Source: Apostichopus japonicus (lineage: Eukaryota; Echinodermata; Holothuroidea; Aspidochirotida; Stichopodidae). From it: DNA of 64,000 nucleotides. The position numbers and the translations under genes were made by a program. This document shows, in pieces, positions 1 through 12,644 of this stretch. The stretch's first letter is position 1. The number at the start of each line of letters is the position of its first letter. Location of the stretch: the NCBI RefSeq assembly GCF_037975245.1, contig NC_092577.1, positions 34,298,898 to 34,362,897 on the forward strand, in the 5' to 3' direction. A model generated the notes under the pieces. It was not told the DNA's origin and searched no databases. It saw only the letters and a program-made list of their open reading frames with translations.

Positions 1-765
1 ATTAATTTTTGGTTTACACCGATTTTCATTTCCGTACATTCATATCCTTTTTGTACATTCTGTTTTGGCAATTCACAGAATTGTTATATTATATTCTTGT
101 ATTGAATTTTTTTAGATTATATAAGTTTTCTAATCTTTCGGAAGTTCTACACAAATAGCTTAATAGTCCTGATGTCATGGCAGTTCCATGGTGTTGATGT
201 TATGGCAGTAACACAATATTTCTTAAACAGAAAACGAAATACACATTGCAGAAATATTAATCCACTGCTTAATACATTATAATAACTGACATAATACATG
301 TTTGTTTAACTTCATATGAAAACCAAAGCATCATTGGATGACATTCAACATCTGTCTTTGACATATTTATAGTACATTTTAAACTTGTCATTTGCGATCG
401 TAAACACTCTGTTTTCATACTGAGTTTTGTGTTCCATTTGAGGGACTGGCCTTATGACCTGTGCGCTAGAGTGAATAGTTAAGCCACTTTCTTAAACTAG
501 CCTCAAATGGTTAAAAGGACATTTCTCAAGAACATAAAAGTGAAAAGGATATGAAGGCAATCTGGATTAACCGCAGCGCGGTTTAAAACTGTCTAACACA
601 TATCAAAAGAATAATGTCATAATTGAAAGGATGGTTATCAAAAGCAAGTTTTTAAACAAACTTGAAATTTTAAATTACACAATTATTTTTCTACTATGTT
701 AAATTTTTTTCTTGATGATATTTTCAGTCAGATATAGAGACAGACGATGTGAAACTGAGGATAAA
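1..765. repeat. Long direct repeat, copy 1 (truncated by window start)
   Basis: This segment is nearly identical by eye to 14838-15612: the same word order runs from GGTTTACACCGATTTTCATT to CAGATATAGAGACA, with small indels. A diverged third copy sits at about 41440-41720. No ORF, LTR-type TG/CA ends or tRNA boxes were seen. It could be a dispersed non-autonomous repeat, or the edge of a segmental duplication around the large GTPase gene. The left end is outside the window. Confidence 0.8.
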
Positions 766-3700
766 ATATAACGCAAGTCCCACTGGGAATATCAAGATAT
801 TAATGTATTTCCATTGAAAAGTTAGGTATCCCTATAAGTCATGACCTTGACCTTTGACCTCTGCATCTTCTGTCCATGTTCTGGTCTATCATATATTTAA
901 TTTCTGCAGTTTTCTTAAACATTGCCTGAACTTTCATTAAAAAATAAGTAGCAGAACTACTATAAGATGTTACAGTGTGTGGATATTTCCTCCTCAACAT
1001 CATTGATTTCTCAAAAAGTAACTTGTTTTGCCTTGGACAACCAGTGAGAATGTGTTGTTCAGGTTTTCCTTAACTATACTCAACCATCAAACCTTAGTGA
1101 CTACAGACTGCAACTGGTTTCCATTTATAAGCATATTGTTGGGTGCCGCCCACTGGCTATTCAGCCTATCCAGCGAACCGTCATATTGGAAGACGGTGCA
1201 CCTATCTTTCCACGCGTTGCAAAGAAAGCTTCACCGATACACTCCTGTACAGCAGTGTAAAGGATCGAAACCTATGACGGAAGGGCACTAGAGTTGGCAT
1301 ACCTAATAGGTGAGTAAAATCAAAATAGTGATTATAGTTCATAACATATGTGTACTATTGACTAATGCTAACGTGGTTAGCACTGTCACTGTTAAATCAA
1401 AGGGTTTGCGACGTTTTAATAAACATTATATGAAAGCAAAACGATATATATAATTGGCTACATAGGCTAGGTTTACATTGTAATACCTACAACTACTGGG
1501 ATATTTCTTCATTCTAGCAAGTAGAAACTGTGCCTGTAAAACATTTCAATCTTTATTTCTCATCAAAAATAGTATCTTCTGACTTTTCAAGGAAGTAGGT
1601 GCAAATGCCGTACTTGCTACGACGTGTATCGAATGCAATTTCACTATATTTCGCGAGATTGATATTTTATTCCACACCTCATTACAGTCAAAGCTCATTT
1701 AAGAACATTTTAAGGTTGTCCTCCGGATAACCTTGACTTCCTGTTTGGTTGTCCGAAGGATTTTTGGTTGTCCAACGAAAGGACCAACAAAATTAACTAC
1801 TGGCGTTGCCTGACGTGGTACATGGCCCACATCGTGTGCACTTAAGTTACTAAAAATAGGCCCAGGAACGGTTATATTAGTAACGTACGTATTCCAACAC
1901 TTGGATTTTTAAAATGGCGCACCTTGTGCGAGAACCGTACGTAAGTATAATACTACACTATATCGATTTAGTCTTGTAGGTGAGTTTTGTAACGTTAGGC
2001 TACGCAGGCCTAGTTTATCGGCGTGATGCTCAAGTCTTACTCTTAGTGACTAGTCTTACCGAGATTGAATTTGCGAACAATTTGGACAGAATTGTAGTAA
2101 ACATTGTTACGTAAACAGGATTCTGCATCTGGACACAATATTTTAGCCAGGGACGCCAAACCTTCAAAATGCAAGAAATCAACTATTATAAGAGTATTGC
2201 ATTATTATATTAGACGAACTTTCAAGGGCAAGATTGAGAAGGGTCGCTTTAATAGCTCCCTTCAACCTGAAAAGATTGTTTTAATTATATTTATTGTTTA
2301 GTTAAATTTTACTTTTTGGAGTTCTCAAAGGGTAGGGGAGCGATCACTCCTATTGCCCCCCCCCCCTCCTTCCCGCCCGGGTACGTCCCTGTTCCGTCCG
2401 GCAAACTCTTGGAGGAAACAAACCCCAAGTACACACACTCAGAGCTAGGCCTATGAAAAACTTAACAAACAATTGTTGGAAAGAATATCTTTCTTTCTTT
2501 TCAAAACAACAAACTTCCAAACCTTTGTACAGATTATTGAATTTTCTTTGAAAGCCAATAAATCAAAACAATCAACCGCAAGTACAGAGTTAACAATACT
2601 CCCATTACAGAGGTTTATGGTAAAAATAGTCAATGGAGGTTTCCAAATTTCCTGTGATTTGATTGGCTAATAGCCCTCACCATTGTCTTCCAACATTCTT
2701 GCATCTATAGTGCTCAATGAAAACAATAGATGTTGTTTAAATGCAAAAACTTGTATCTACGGTAACTAGCATACGACACACTTTCCGCTTCAGACTTTGA
2801 CAAAACGTTTTTTGTTGTATAGTAGTTACAGCTTTCATCATTTGATTCTTTGTGTGCATATGATAGACATATCACTATATGCTTCCATTGCGCACAAGCC
2901 AACTTTTGTCAGGAGTCGTTATAACTAACTACTGTGCATTTTATGTAAGGTATTTCAGAGTAAAAGCCATGTAGGACAACACGACATAATATATCCGCAT
3001 ATTAATTTGAATATGTACGCATATATATTATTAGCCAGACATAAGGCTTAAATATGTCCACCTATGAATTCGAATATAAGCAATTGCAAGTATTAATTCG
3101 AATACTTATGAGGATTAATCCGAGTGTATACGCGTATTAATTCAAAACATACACGTATTAATTCGAATGTATACACGTATTCAATTATGCTGTTGCCTAG
3201 ATCAAGTGTGTGTGGCATGGGTGTTTGTCAATAGAAACTAACTTTGCAATCTCTCATTTATTGCACTGGCGAGGCTACAATGTGATAACTTTCTTCACTC
3301 GTTTGTGAAAGCCATAAGACAATGCAGCTATTATCTGATTTTATATTTGTATTATTTCGAGGATATAGTTTGCAGTGTTTGTCCCATATGGCTTGCCATA
3401 GCCGTGAGGTAAAAAGCAATCTTGGTCACAGCCGTCGGAGTCTGTAGTGTACACAGTAAACTATATTTTCCGTAACCATTAGTGCATATGTACAGTATCC
3501 ACATTCTGTCTTTACTAATAACAAAACGTGCTAACCGCAAGTAAGCGATGCGAAACGGGTGGGCATATAGCTAAAGTGTAGGTTTTCTCTCATTACGGAA
3601 CGTACCAAAACTCTTCATAGCAATCTCCAATTCACAGTTTGGCTAAGCAGGACCAAATCCAGACCCCTATTTGCCAAGATTTGTGGCAACGAACAGTTAA

Positions 3701-4110
3701 TTCTGCACACGGAAAGAAAATAGATCTCCTTGAGTAGCATACTTCTTCAACAAAATACGTAAAATTCTCTACTTTGGTTCGTTCTTCTCGAATTGAACAA
3801 GACAGGAAATATTTGAGTTAACAACATCCTGCAAATAATGGTAAGCAACAAATGTTAATCGTATTTATCCGCAACGACTCGGCCTCATCTGTACTAATTC
3901 AGTTATTGCAACTGTAATGGTATGGCATAATATACTACACAACCATAGCTCGTTTCCACAAATAGCTACTCCGTACGTATATGGGTGGCCGTGTATGGCA
4001 TGCATTTATAGGCGTAGAAGTCTAATTTGATTGGGGGGGGGGGGGGCTGTAACGACTTGCCCGAAAAATATAACCAAACTTTTCGCGTTCAATATCGTTC
4101 GATTCCTACC
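766..4110. other. Intergenic / 5' flank of the large GTPase gene, no supported gene
   Basis: No convincing coding region. About 1365-1560 is a diverged copy of 4990-5200 (shared words TTAGCACTGT, TATATGAAAGCAAAACGATA and TTGGCTACATAG), so this flank contains local duplications. A poly-C run lies near 2355, and a short stretch near 3000-3180 repeats TATTAATTCGAAT-like words. Two short splice-like segments (ending at donor-like GTGAGT near 1311 and GTAAGT near 1941) could be 5' exons but cannot be supported by homology. Confidence 0.5.
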
Positions 4111-4150
4111 TTCGCCTGATGAGTCCCACAAGGACGAAACCGGTCGTGAA
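4111..4150 (+). ncRNA. Hammerhead ribozyme core (type I, minimal stem III)
   Basis: All conserved hammerhead elements occur in order. Stem I 5' strand TTCGC is at 4111-4115 and CTGATGA at 4116-4122. Stem II is GTCC (4123-4126) and GGAC (4132-4135) closed by loop CACAA. GAA is at 4136-4138. A two-pair stem III, AC with GT, encloses CG (4139-4144). The cleavage-site C is 4145, and the stem I 3' strand GTGAA is at 4146-4150. Stem I has five pairs including one G-U, then an internal-loop-like region. A very short stem III is known from hammerheads of Penelope-like retroelements and retrozymes, which are thought to work as dimers. No retroelement protein was seen nearby, so this is probably a relic or non-autonomous copy. 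Activity is inferred, not shown. Confidence 0.8.
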
Positions 4151-4206
4151 ATGGATTCAGTTCATTTTCGTGCTATTATGAAAACAGAAAACGATTTATT
4201 TTCAGG

Positions 4207-4560
4207 AATAGGGGCTAGGCTTGGCCGGCCCCCTTGATCCTGTCAATTATAGAGCCATGTTTAACCTCTTATTATATACAGTGATGAATTTCTCACCAAA
4301 AGCTAGTATTTACTTCAATCGTTTCTCTTTACAGATGTTCGTCAACTACTTTTTGGCAATCTGTTATTTCACAGGAGACTCAACAGAGAATCGAAACGAC
4401 CACATTGCAAGAAGAAATGGAAGGAGACGTTGATCCTCCTTGTGTTGCCCAGAGTCTAGGCGGGGAAGGTAAGTTAAACGAAGAAGAGCAATCTGAACTT
4501 GTACGAAATAACAATTAAATTTCTCTAAGTCATGAAAACAAAACCGAAATCGCAACTGAA
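4207..4560 (+). repeat. Local duplication, copy 1 (contains 5' exon copy 1)
   Basis: This block matches 5238-5600, including the intron end before the exon (TATTTACTTCAATCGTTT), the exon, the donor and about 90 bases of following intron (AAAACAAAACCGAAATCGCA). Similarity outside the exon shows a genomic duplication rather than convergent coding sequence. Confidence 0.75.
4335..4468 (+). CDS. Putative 5' exon of the VLIG-like GTPase, duplicated copy 1
   Basis: The segment is bounded by an acceptor (TTTCTCTTTACAG before 4335) and a donor (GAAG then GTAAGT at 4469). The frame that leaves in phase 1 is open throughout and is homologous at protein level to the exon at 5348-5491 (SQETQQRIETTT here, SEETQNRIETST there). 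It contains an ATG at 4417-4419. Starting there and splicing 4468 to 5348 to 6671 keeps one open frame into the giant exon. The copy is 134 nt against 144 nt for its twin, and the length difference shifts the entry frame, so it works only as a first coding exon or with a phase-2 upstream exon. It may instead be a decayed exon. Confidence 0.45.
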
Positions 4561-5237
4561 TGTTGTTATTTGTGCTCGGGAAGGCTTGGTCATGACGATA
4601 AACTTTGTTACGATAATGAGGAATTTGACGATGCCAAACAGCAATTAACTACAAACAGTGAGTGAATTTGTAGAGTGAACTGATATTTTCTCTTTATCAT
4701 CATTAATTACTTTTGAACGTTTTGAAATTAGCAACGGCACGATAGTCAATAGATTACGAAAATGGTTAATTTACATCATTAATATCAAAAGGTATTGCCT
4801 AAAGGAAGGGAAAGTATTTAATCTATTATAGATGTTGATTGACTTTGTTTTGTTACCGCTACAGTCTGCAGTTTCAAATGTACCTTGGTCCATACCTTCG
4901 GAACTAGTAATACGATCTTTACGATAATTCTTGATTACTTTGTACCGAGGCCGACAGGGCCATAAACCGCGCAGCGTATTTATATTACTGACCAAATGGT
5001 GACGTGTTAGCACTGTAACTGTTTAATAATAATATAAAGCAGAGACGGGCAAATGATTTCACAACCAGGTTACAAACCTTATATGAAAGCAAAACGATAT
5101 ATGTAGTTGGCTACATAGATAAAAAAAATAATCATGACCTACATGTAAAGAGATATTTTAACATAACAAGTAGAGAATGTTGCGGTAGAACTAACTACAA
5201 GCCATTCCAATTCATTCTTCCCCCCCCCCCCCCACCC

Positions 5238-5600
5238 CCTGGATTCGCCCCTAGCAATTATAGAACCCCGTTTGATCTCTTATCATATACATTTTTGAGT
5301 CTTTCCACCTATCGTTTGTATTTACTTCAATCGTTTCCTCTTTTCAGATGCAAGTTTTCGTCAACCATTTGCTTTTTCGCAATCTCTTACTTCGGAGGAA
5401 ACTCAAAATAGAATCGAAACGTCCACATCGCAAGACGGTATGGAAGAATACTTTGATGCTCTCTGTGTTGTCCCGACTCTAAGCGAGAAAGGTAAGTTAA
5501 ACAATGAAGAGAATAAACGAATAAATAAACGGAGATAACCTGTTCGATTATTTTCTCTTATACCTGAAAACAAAACCGAAATCGCAATTAAGTGTTGTCA
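5238..5600 (+). repeat. Local duplication, copy 2 (contains 5' exon copy 2)
   Basis: Partner of 4207-4560. It is preceded at 4990-5200 by a further diverged copy of 1365-1560, so the region upstream of the GTPase gene was built by more than one duplication. Confidence 0.75.
5348..5491 (+). CDS. Putative 5' exon of the VLIG-like GTPase, duplicated copy 2
   Basis: A pyrimidine-rich acceptor (CCTCTTTTCAG) precedes 5348 and GTAAGT starts at 5492. The exon is 144 nt, phase 1 on both sides and open (48 codons, acidic and Ser/Thr-rich, no domain recognised). Its last base G joins AT at 6671 to make an Asp codon, so it splices in frame to the giant exon. Symmetric phase means it can be skipped or duplicated without frame loss, which fits the tandem copy upstream. 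Expression is not shown. Confidence 0.6.
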
Positions 5601-5730
5601 TTCTTCCTCTGGTTGGCATTGGTCATTACGGTTATATTGTACGACGTTGGACCAAACAAAAAGTGAGACAGGTATATTTTCACGTTTAACCTAAAAGAAT
5701 AATAACTTAAACGAGCTATCAACATCATGA

Positions 5731-5815
5731 TCACCACCACCCTTGTCACCACCACTACCTCATCATCGTAGTCATCATCATCAACGCCACCATCATTATC
5801 ATCGTCGTAGAATAA
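5731..5815. repeat. CAT/CAC-rich microsatellite
   Basis: Imperfect run of CAC, CAT and CGT triplets in the intron before the giant exon. Confidence 0.7.
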
Positions 5816-6670
5816 TACTTTTAAGAATGTTGGCCCTTAGGCGAGGTCATATATCTGATGGGTTATACATGATGCCAAAGAGAACGTGAACTCGTGAAGA
5901 TAAATGACGGATCAAGTTAGCTAAGCCAGGCGGTGTGGGAAATTGTTCAGACAGGGTATCTAGTATGTCGGGACCCAACTGCATAGGCATATGGTAGACC
6001 CCAAGAGAGAATTTGTTTGGGATATCCAGCTGAAGTATTCAATAAGTTAAAATGCATTCGGCTTCTCCAGCGTGCACATTTGACTGCTTAGCATCATGCG
6101 CATGGCAGTTTCCATTATCAGTTTACTATTGAAATGAAAGCCTAGTAGTAATTGTGTGACTGCTATGACTAAACAATTTCTAAATATCTTCATGAAGTTG
6201 TAATTTCTATGTCATCCTTGACATTCGTGAAGCTGTATGTATAACGATCATTAAAAGCAGGTGTCATGCCTTCATCCCCACGAACTTACAAGGAGGCGTT
6301 CTGAATTCTCTCTTTATTCTACTTTTCCTTTTAAAGTTGCATTTGAAAGAGTTCCACCTAATTTGATGTTTTGAAATTGTGGTACATTTTTTTAGTACAT
6401 TTTACAGAGAAAGTAAAATAAAGACAACTGACATTTCTCAACGCGCATGTATGCCAGCAGGCGTTGTTATGCAAAGCATTCCATCTGTAAAATTAATAAA
6501 TTTATAACATGACAATTTTGACAAGATGCTTTACAAATGTTCCACTTGCATTGGTCAGAAATAAATGTAACCCGTGGAAAGATATTTGAAATTTCTGACT
6601 TCACCGATATATCAGTATAAATTGATGGATGTGTGTATCATGTATGAGTTTGTGTTACCTTTTTCCATAG

Positions 6671-9600
6671 ATGATGGAGATTCTGAAGAAGACTTCTTAA
6701 AATACTTGGATAAAGTCGGTCTCAAAGAATATTTCCCTCGCAAACTTACCATGAAAAAAGCAACAGAAGTACGACTGTTCCCCAGCGACGACTCACAGAT
6801 TGAAACAAAAGATTTACCTTTTCTGTTTATCAGTAAGCTAACCTCACTAGACAGTAGAATTACATGGAAAGAGAATCTTCACATAGAAGGAAGTGCAAGA
6901 GATTTCACATATGCAATTCTCCATTGTTCCGATGATCATTTAAGACAGCATTTGCTGGAGAAATTTGCATCTTGTAAACTTGCCGTGCCAGTCTTATTAC
7001 CTGGGGTAAGAGATGACGCGAAACCAGAGCTTCTTACTTGGGCAATAAGTCGTGTTTCAAAAAAATGGAAGGAAACTGAAACATCTCTTGCACCAGAAAA
7101 ACGTATGGTAAAGGAGCCTGTGTTTACCACTGCATTTATCAGATTTGGTGATATTCCAATCTCCAAATCGTCTGTTTTAAATAATGTCATTGGTAGAGCT
7201 CAAGGTAATGAAACATTTCGATATTTTCTGTCTTATGAAGATGAAAGAGAGTACGTTTATCATTGTTGTGGATCAGTAGAGGCCCAATGGTACCTGCCAA
7301 TTTGCGGCAGAAAAGAGGAGTTGTTGAAAGAAGTTACATTATTGTTGAATCTGAGGGGTGATTCCAAAGAATTTACTACCGAAAGGGAATTTATGTGCAG
7401 GATAGCTAACGCTGTATTTCTATTTGTAGATAATATCAACTGGGAGGACTATAAGACAGCAATCAGCGACCTAAAAGAAAGATTCAAAAATGTTTTTGTG
7501 ATACGTTTGATTGGGAAGCAAGGACGAAAGGTCAGGGAAAAGAGTAGGCATAAGCATCAGGTAAACATTAAGGATACAAAACCCAAAATCGGTAAACTTG
7601 ATGATAGAGTCGATTTCGAACTTGATCGTGGTGAAGTTGATCTGAGCAAAATAATTTGTGAAAAAATTGTAAAATATTGCAATGACACAAGTGACGAAGA
7701 CTACATCTCAATTGAAACATGGCGACTATTTTGTTTTAACGAAGTAACAATAGATCAGAACAATCCCTCCTATAAGAAAGCAAAACACTTGTTGAAATGC
7801 TTGTTTCCAGTAACAGAATCCATTGAGAAAGTGAAGAATTCATATTTACAATTACAAGAGGGTTGGGTTGAGTGGGTCAAAGCTGATAGGAAACCTCTAT
7901 CTATCGGTGACGAAAATGTTGTAATTCAGTCTGAAGCGAAAGAAACCTTAAAAAGGGATTTGAGGAACAGACAAGCAGAAAAAGGTTTGTCTGCAGAAAT
8001 GCAAGTTTTATTTGAAACATTGCAAACAGTTTTGATTGATGATGAAGAGGATACATTACACTACTTCATGTCGCTTTTCCAAACTCACATCGAACTGATG
8101 GCGGCAGCTGAAATTCCTTGGCTAGCCAAGAGAATTGACGAGTTAATTAACTCTCTGCAAAATCAAAAGGAAGCAATTATAATAGCTTCCTATGGTCAAC
8201 AAGCCGAATTGCAAAACGAAATGAGAAAGTTGCAAGATGAACTGTTGGAATTAAGCCATACATTTAGTGTAAAAAACATCAGCTGCGAACACTTCATTCG
8301 TGAATTAGGTCATTTGTATGCAGCAAGGCTCAATAGAGAATCATATTCTGACCAACGCAATATTTTGGCTAACTTGGCAGTTAAATTACTTCTTAAAGGG
8401 TATCCGTTGGAAATTTTGGATGGGGAAAGTGCTTACATGCCCATTCAATGGATTTCAGGCGTCTTGACAAGGGTCAAAGATGAGCTTAAGAATCCTGAAA
8501 TATATGTGTTATCTTTAATTGGTATCCAGAATAGTGGAAAGTCAACGTTGTTGAATAGTATGTTTGGGGTCAGGCTTCCGGTACGTGCTGGTAGATGCAC
8601 GCGAGGGGTATACTTACAATTGTTAGAAGTGAATGCCGCATTACATGAACAACTTGGCTTTAAGTATCTTCTAATTATTGATACTGAAGGATTGCAATCT
8701 CCAGATCGAACTGTTCTCAACGATCACACATTTGACAATTTAGTAGCCACACTTACCATGTGCATTGGGGACCTTACTTTACTGAATATCGGTCAAGAAA
8801 CTATTGGCCCAGATATGATAGGCATCTTACAAATAGTTGCCCATGCCATGATAAGAATGAAGAAAGTCAATTTGGTGTCCAATTGCAGAATTATTCAGCA
8901 GAGAGTGAGCGACAGAGCAGCTGCTGCCAATAATAAATCTAACATGGCTAAAATAAAGGACGTTCTCAATAAAGTCACACGTACTGCCGCTGCTGAGGAG
9001 AAAGTCGATATCATTCACGACTTTGCAGACATGTTCCCAATGGTTGATGAGGATGATTTGCGATTATTCCCGTGCCTGTGGACAGGTTTAATGTCTCCTC
9101 CAAATTACGGTTATAGTGATCAAATTCACGCTTTAAAGTCAGCTATTTTATTGCAAAATAACATATCAATTACTCCGCCTCAGTTTACAATAGAAAAGTT
9201 TATAAGTAGATTGACAGATGTATGGGAAGCAGTGAAATCAGAAGATTTTGTGTTCAATTTCCAAAACAGTTTTGATGCTCTGAGTAACCAAAGATTTAGA
9301 CTAGAGTATAACATACTTATTGGGAAAATGAGAACTGATTTGACAGAGTGGGAACAAAAAAATAGTAATAATCTTAGCAGCGCGTCAAAAGATGAATTTT
9401 TCAGGATAGCGAAAATCGAAATTAAACGCAAATGTGAAACTGTCAATGGGAAAATAGATGAGTATGTAAAGGCACATAACGATGAAGCTGAGGTGAATAG
9501 GCGACAACAGAGTCTAAAAAATGAAACATTCGACATTGGTCGAGAAATCCAAAGGGCTATCGAAGTAAACACTGAAATTCTACTGCAAAATAAAGATGAC

Positions 9601-11322
9601 ATTCAGTCCATGCCACACTTCATCAAACAGGCAAAACAGGAACTGAAACAAGCTGCTAAAAACACTGCACTTGATTTGCTGAAGAAATATCCATATACCG
9701 ATTGGAGAGAAAATCTCACGACACTAGATAAAGAATTCGATCAACTTTGGTGCACGAAAACTGAAGAGCTTGAAGAAAAATTCAGCAAAACCAAAATAAG
9801 TGACCAAGTAATCGATGAAGCATGCGCTCAAAGCGTTTGTGGACTAGTGCTGCACACTGAATACAGTACATCGTACACAAGTAACTTAAAGGTTATATGG
9901 AAAAAAATGACAAAATGGATTAACTCGGGATCTCGAGAAGAAAACACTGCTACGAGTGAACTGAATAAAATCTTAACTTCACGCTTACGTGAACTTCGAA
10001 GGCAAAAATATATGAAACCGTTTAATCAAAATCATTTTAATACTATCTTGAATGAAATGTTCAATATGTTGAAGACATACAAAGTCCATAATGACTTTTT
10101 AGTGATCTCTCTAAACAACGCCTCACTTGATCTAGCTGAGGCTTACAAAAAATGTCAAAAAGAGTATGAGAAGGAATATTCGGTGAAAGCATTGTTTGAG
10201 AAGGAAAAAATATATTTGAGAAACGACTTCTTAGCTTTTTTCGACGAAACCATTAAGATCGTTGCAGCTGTAGACCGACTATATTCTGAGATAATGGCAG
10301 CGACTCAAGATATAGTTGTAAATATCTTAAACGTCATTCTTTTACGCAAAATGAGGACTGATAATTGTTACAATAACAAAGAGAGAATGATTGGTAAAAT
10401 CTTAGAAAAGCTGTGTTACAAGAAAACGGCAGAATTGTATGTCATCTTTATCCATCAAAATGAGAAATTCTTTTATAGTTGGCTGCGTGAAGCAGTACTA
10501 GAAACAATGAAACTTGAAGATGGCTGGGTCATCACTTTAATTTCGGAAGAAATAGATAACGTACTTAGTGGAATTACCAAGGCATTACGTGATACTGAAG
10601 CTTGTTTCACTGAAGCTGGAACTACATTTAAGAAATGGGCTATGAAATTTGCTTTGCATAGATCTATTAGCGCTCAAAATTTTTTGGAAGAGTTTGTTGC
10701 TGAAGATTTTGCATTAAGTGATGTTAAAGGCTTTACCGATAGTCTAACCATAGTTGTAAGTGAAAAGTTGAAAAGAGATATACAAGTTGCACTTCATAAA
10801 GGGAATTCTAATGTACTAGATGAAACAGCTACAATTGAACTTTACTCAAAAATGAAAAAAGACGTTGCTCAGGAGATATTGGACCATTTAGGAGTTTGCA
10901 ACGAAGTTTGTCCCTTCTGTAATGTAACCTGTCATTTACAGATCAGTGGTGAGCATACACACGTCGCTACTTCCCATTACCCTCAAGGTGTGGCAGGTGG
11001 TAGGTGGGCGCATTCAGAAGATCTAATGCCCTCTCCATGCACACAGTTAATGGCCACAGATTTGGTATATTGCATAGAAGAAGAGCCAATGGAGATATGG
11101 AAAAAATACAAGGATTATAGAACAGACTATGATTCATGGAATATTAAACCAACCAAAGCCGACGAACCAATACATTACTGGAAGTGGGTATTGAGCACTT
11201 TCAATGATGATTTTGCGCGAATATATAATGCAAAACCAGCAAAGATACCAGAAGAATGGGATAAAGTTACACAGGATATGGCTATAAAAAGCCTGAGAAA
11301 GCAATACAAACATCACGAATAA
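6671..11322 (+). CDS. Interferon-induced very large GTPase (VLIG/GVIN/URGCP family)-like protein, giant exon
   Basis: The open frame runs 6574-11322 (1582 codons), but coding most likely starts at the acceptor TTTTTCCATAG before 6671, leaving about 1549 residues here. Numbers below count from the ATG at 6574. The N-terminal part (residues 36-140) matches the URGCP/VLIG pattern: a FLKYLDKVGLKEYFPRKLT block, an LPFLFISKL block, and a hydrophobic stretch ending VPVLLPG. The GTP-binding domain has a P-loop, GIQNSGKST at 650-658, and the Walker-B-like DTEG at 703-706. A long helical, charged C-terminal half follows. Near the end is a Cys/His cluster (C1446, C1449, C1453, H1454, H1461, H1463, H1468) followed by PQGV, typical of this family. 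A classical NKxD G4 motif is not obvious, as is usual for VLIGs. The vertebrate family is cytosolic and interferon-inducible; an immune role here is inference. One giant exon is also the vertebrate architecture. Family call is firm, orthology is not. Confidence 0.93.
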
Positions 11323-11699
11323 TTAAATAGGCCAAACAGTGCAAACAGGCAAAAAAACTAAGTCAAAACAGTGCACGTAAATTTTGAGATTTACATAATA
11401 CGATGTTGGTGTAAGCGAATCACAAAACACAACGGAGTACACCTTTTCTTAAATTAGGTTAAACATGCACTGATTTTAAAAATTCAGCATGTACACTTTG
11501 AAGTTTTAGATGAAGTATATTCAAAACCAGAATGCCAAAAAAAAAAGGAAATTGAGGTTTCAAGGATGTACAGTAAGAAGCTTTTCGCAATCTAATCGAT
11601 TTCTTAAATAATATCTAAATTCAGTGATTGCTTGTCCCTATAAACATAGTTTATCTTCCATTTTATTACCGTCACCGTTTGCATTCAATATACCTGAAT

Positions 11700-11971
11700 A
11701 ATAAAATACAGTAATTTTCAACAACCTTTTTCAATAACCTACACTTCTACAAAAATTAGGCGAATGAAATTTATTTTCTACATATTGAAGCTCTTACTGT
11801 AAATAAACTTTTCATGTCATTACATTTCATTGTATTTTATGTTACGATTAATAATACCTTGATGGTAATTTTCTGGCCTAGACGTTTTTCAACGGATGTA
11901 CTTTACAATTCTTTGATAGCTTTCTACGAAAAGAAACTGTTTATATATTTCAAAGAAATATTTAAAATAAA
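11700..11971 (+). terminator. Candidate polyadenylation region of the VLIG-like gene
   Basis: Three AATAAA hexamers (11700, 11802, 11966) follow the stop codon by about 0.38-0.65 kb. Such hexamers are common by chance in AT-rich DNA, so this is a position guess only. Confidence 0.35.
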
Positions 11972-12644
11972 ATGTATTGTCTTGATAATGTAAGATATGA
12001 TTGCTTGAAGCTTTTCAGCTAATACCCTATAATACGTTTCTTGGGCAGGGCCGTACTTAGTGAACTGACAGAGGTCTGCTGGAAACTATTTTCCCATAAA
12101 AATTCTCACATGGTGAATGGGATTGAGAGGGAGGGAGAGGGCAGACTCAACTGCTATTTGGCAATGCAGTGAATATTTTTATTATCTTTAATTGTATGTG
12201 CAAGTATTAAGGAACTACAAAGATGTTTATTATTTTTTTAGACTCATTTGAAATTAGCTTTCTGAAAAACTATTTCAAGTTGAATGCAATGTAATAATGA
12301 GGTAATATATGATATCACTCGTTTCAATAGTAAACGTGTTTGTTTTAGATAAGATTTAAAAACTTGTATGTTAACATAAAGGTGAAGATTAGTTTTTGCT
12401 GAAACATCTTTGCCACTTTCGGGGAGAGGGGGAGAGGGGAGGGGTGAAGGTGTCAGGACGTTCAACAGTGATTAAAGAATGAATTTTTCTTTTTTTCAGT
12501 TTATCTTTGTTTAAGTAAACGGAAGGTTTCATTCGGTTCCATATACTGAAATAGGCATAATATTTAAAAACGCGCAATGGAGGAGGGGAATATGTATGCT
12601 CCATAGGAATATATATGGAATATAGCTACAATAAGAAACCATTT

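Noticed and set aside
1028-1311. Possible exon with open frame and a GTGAGT donor
   Set aside because: No acceptor I trust, no family similarity, and stops in the frames that would reach the donor.
1913-2301. ATGGCGCACC with good start context before GTAAGT (1941), and an open frame after an acceptor-like AACAG near 2118
   Set aside because: Joining them gives no recognisable protein and does not connect in phase to later exons. Could be 5' UTR, but unsupported.
9180-9602. Antisense open frame within the VLIG-like exon
   Set aside because: Shadow of the sense coding sequence; no independent evidence.
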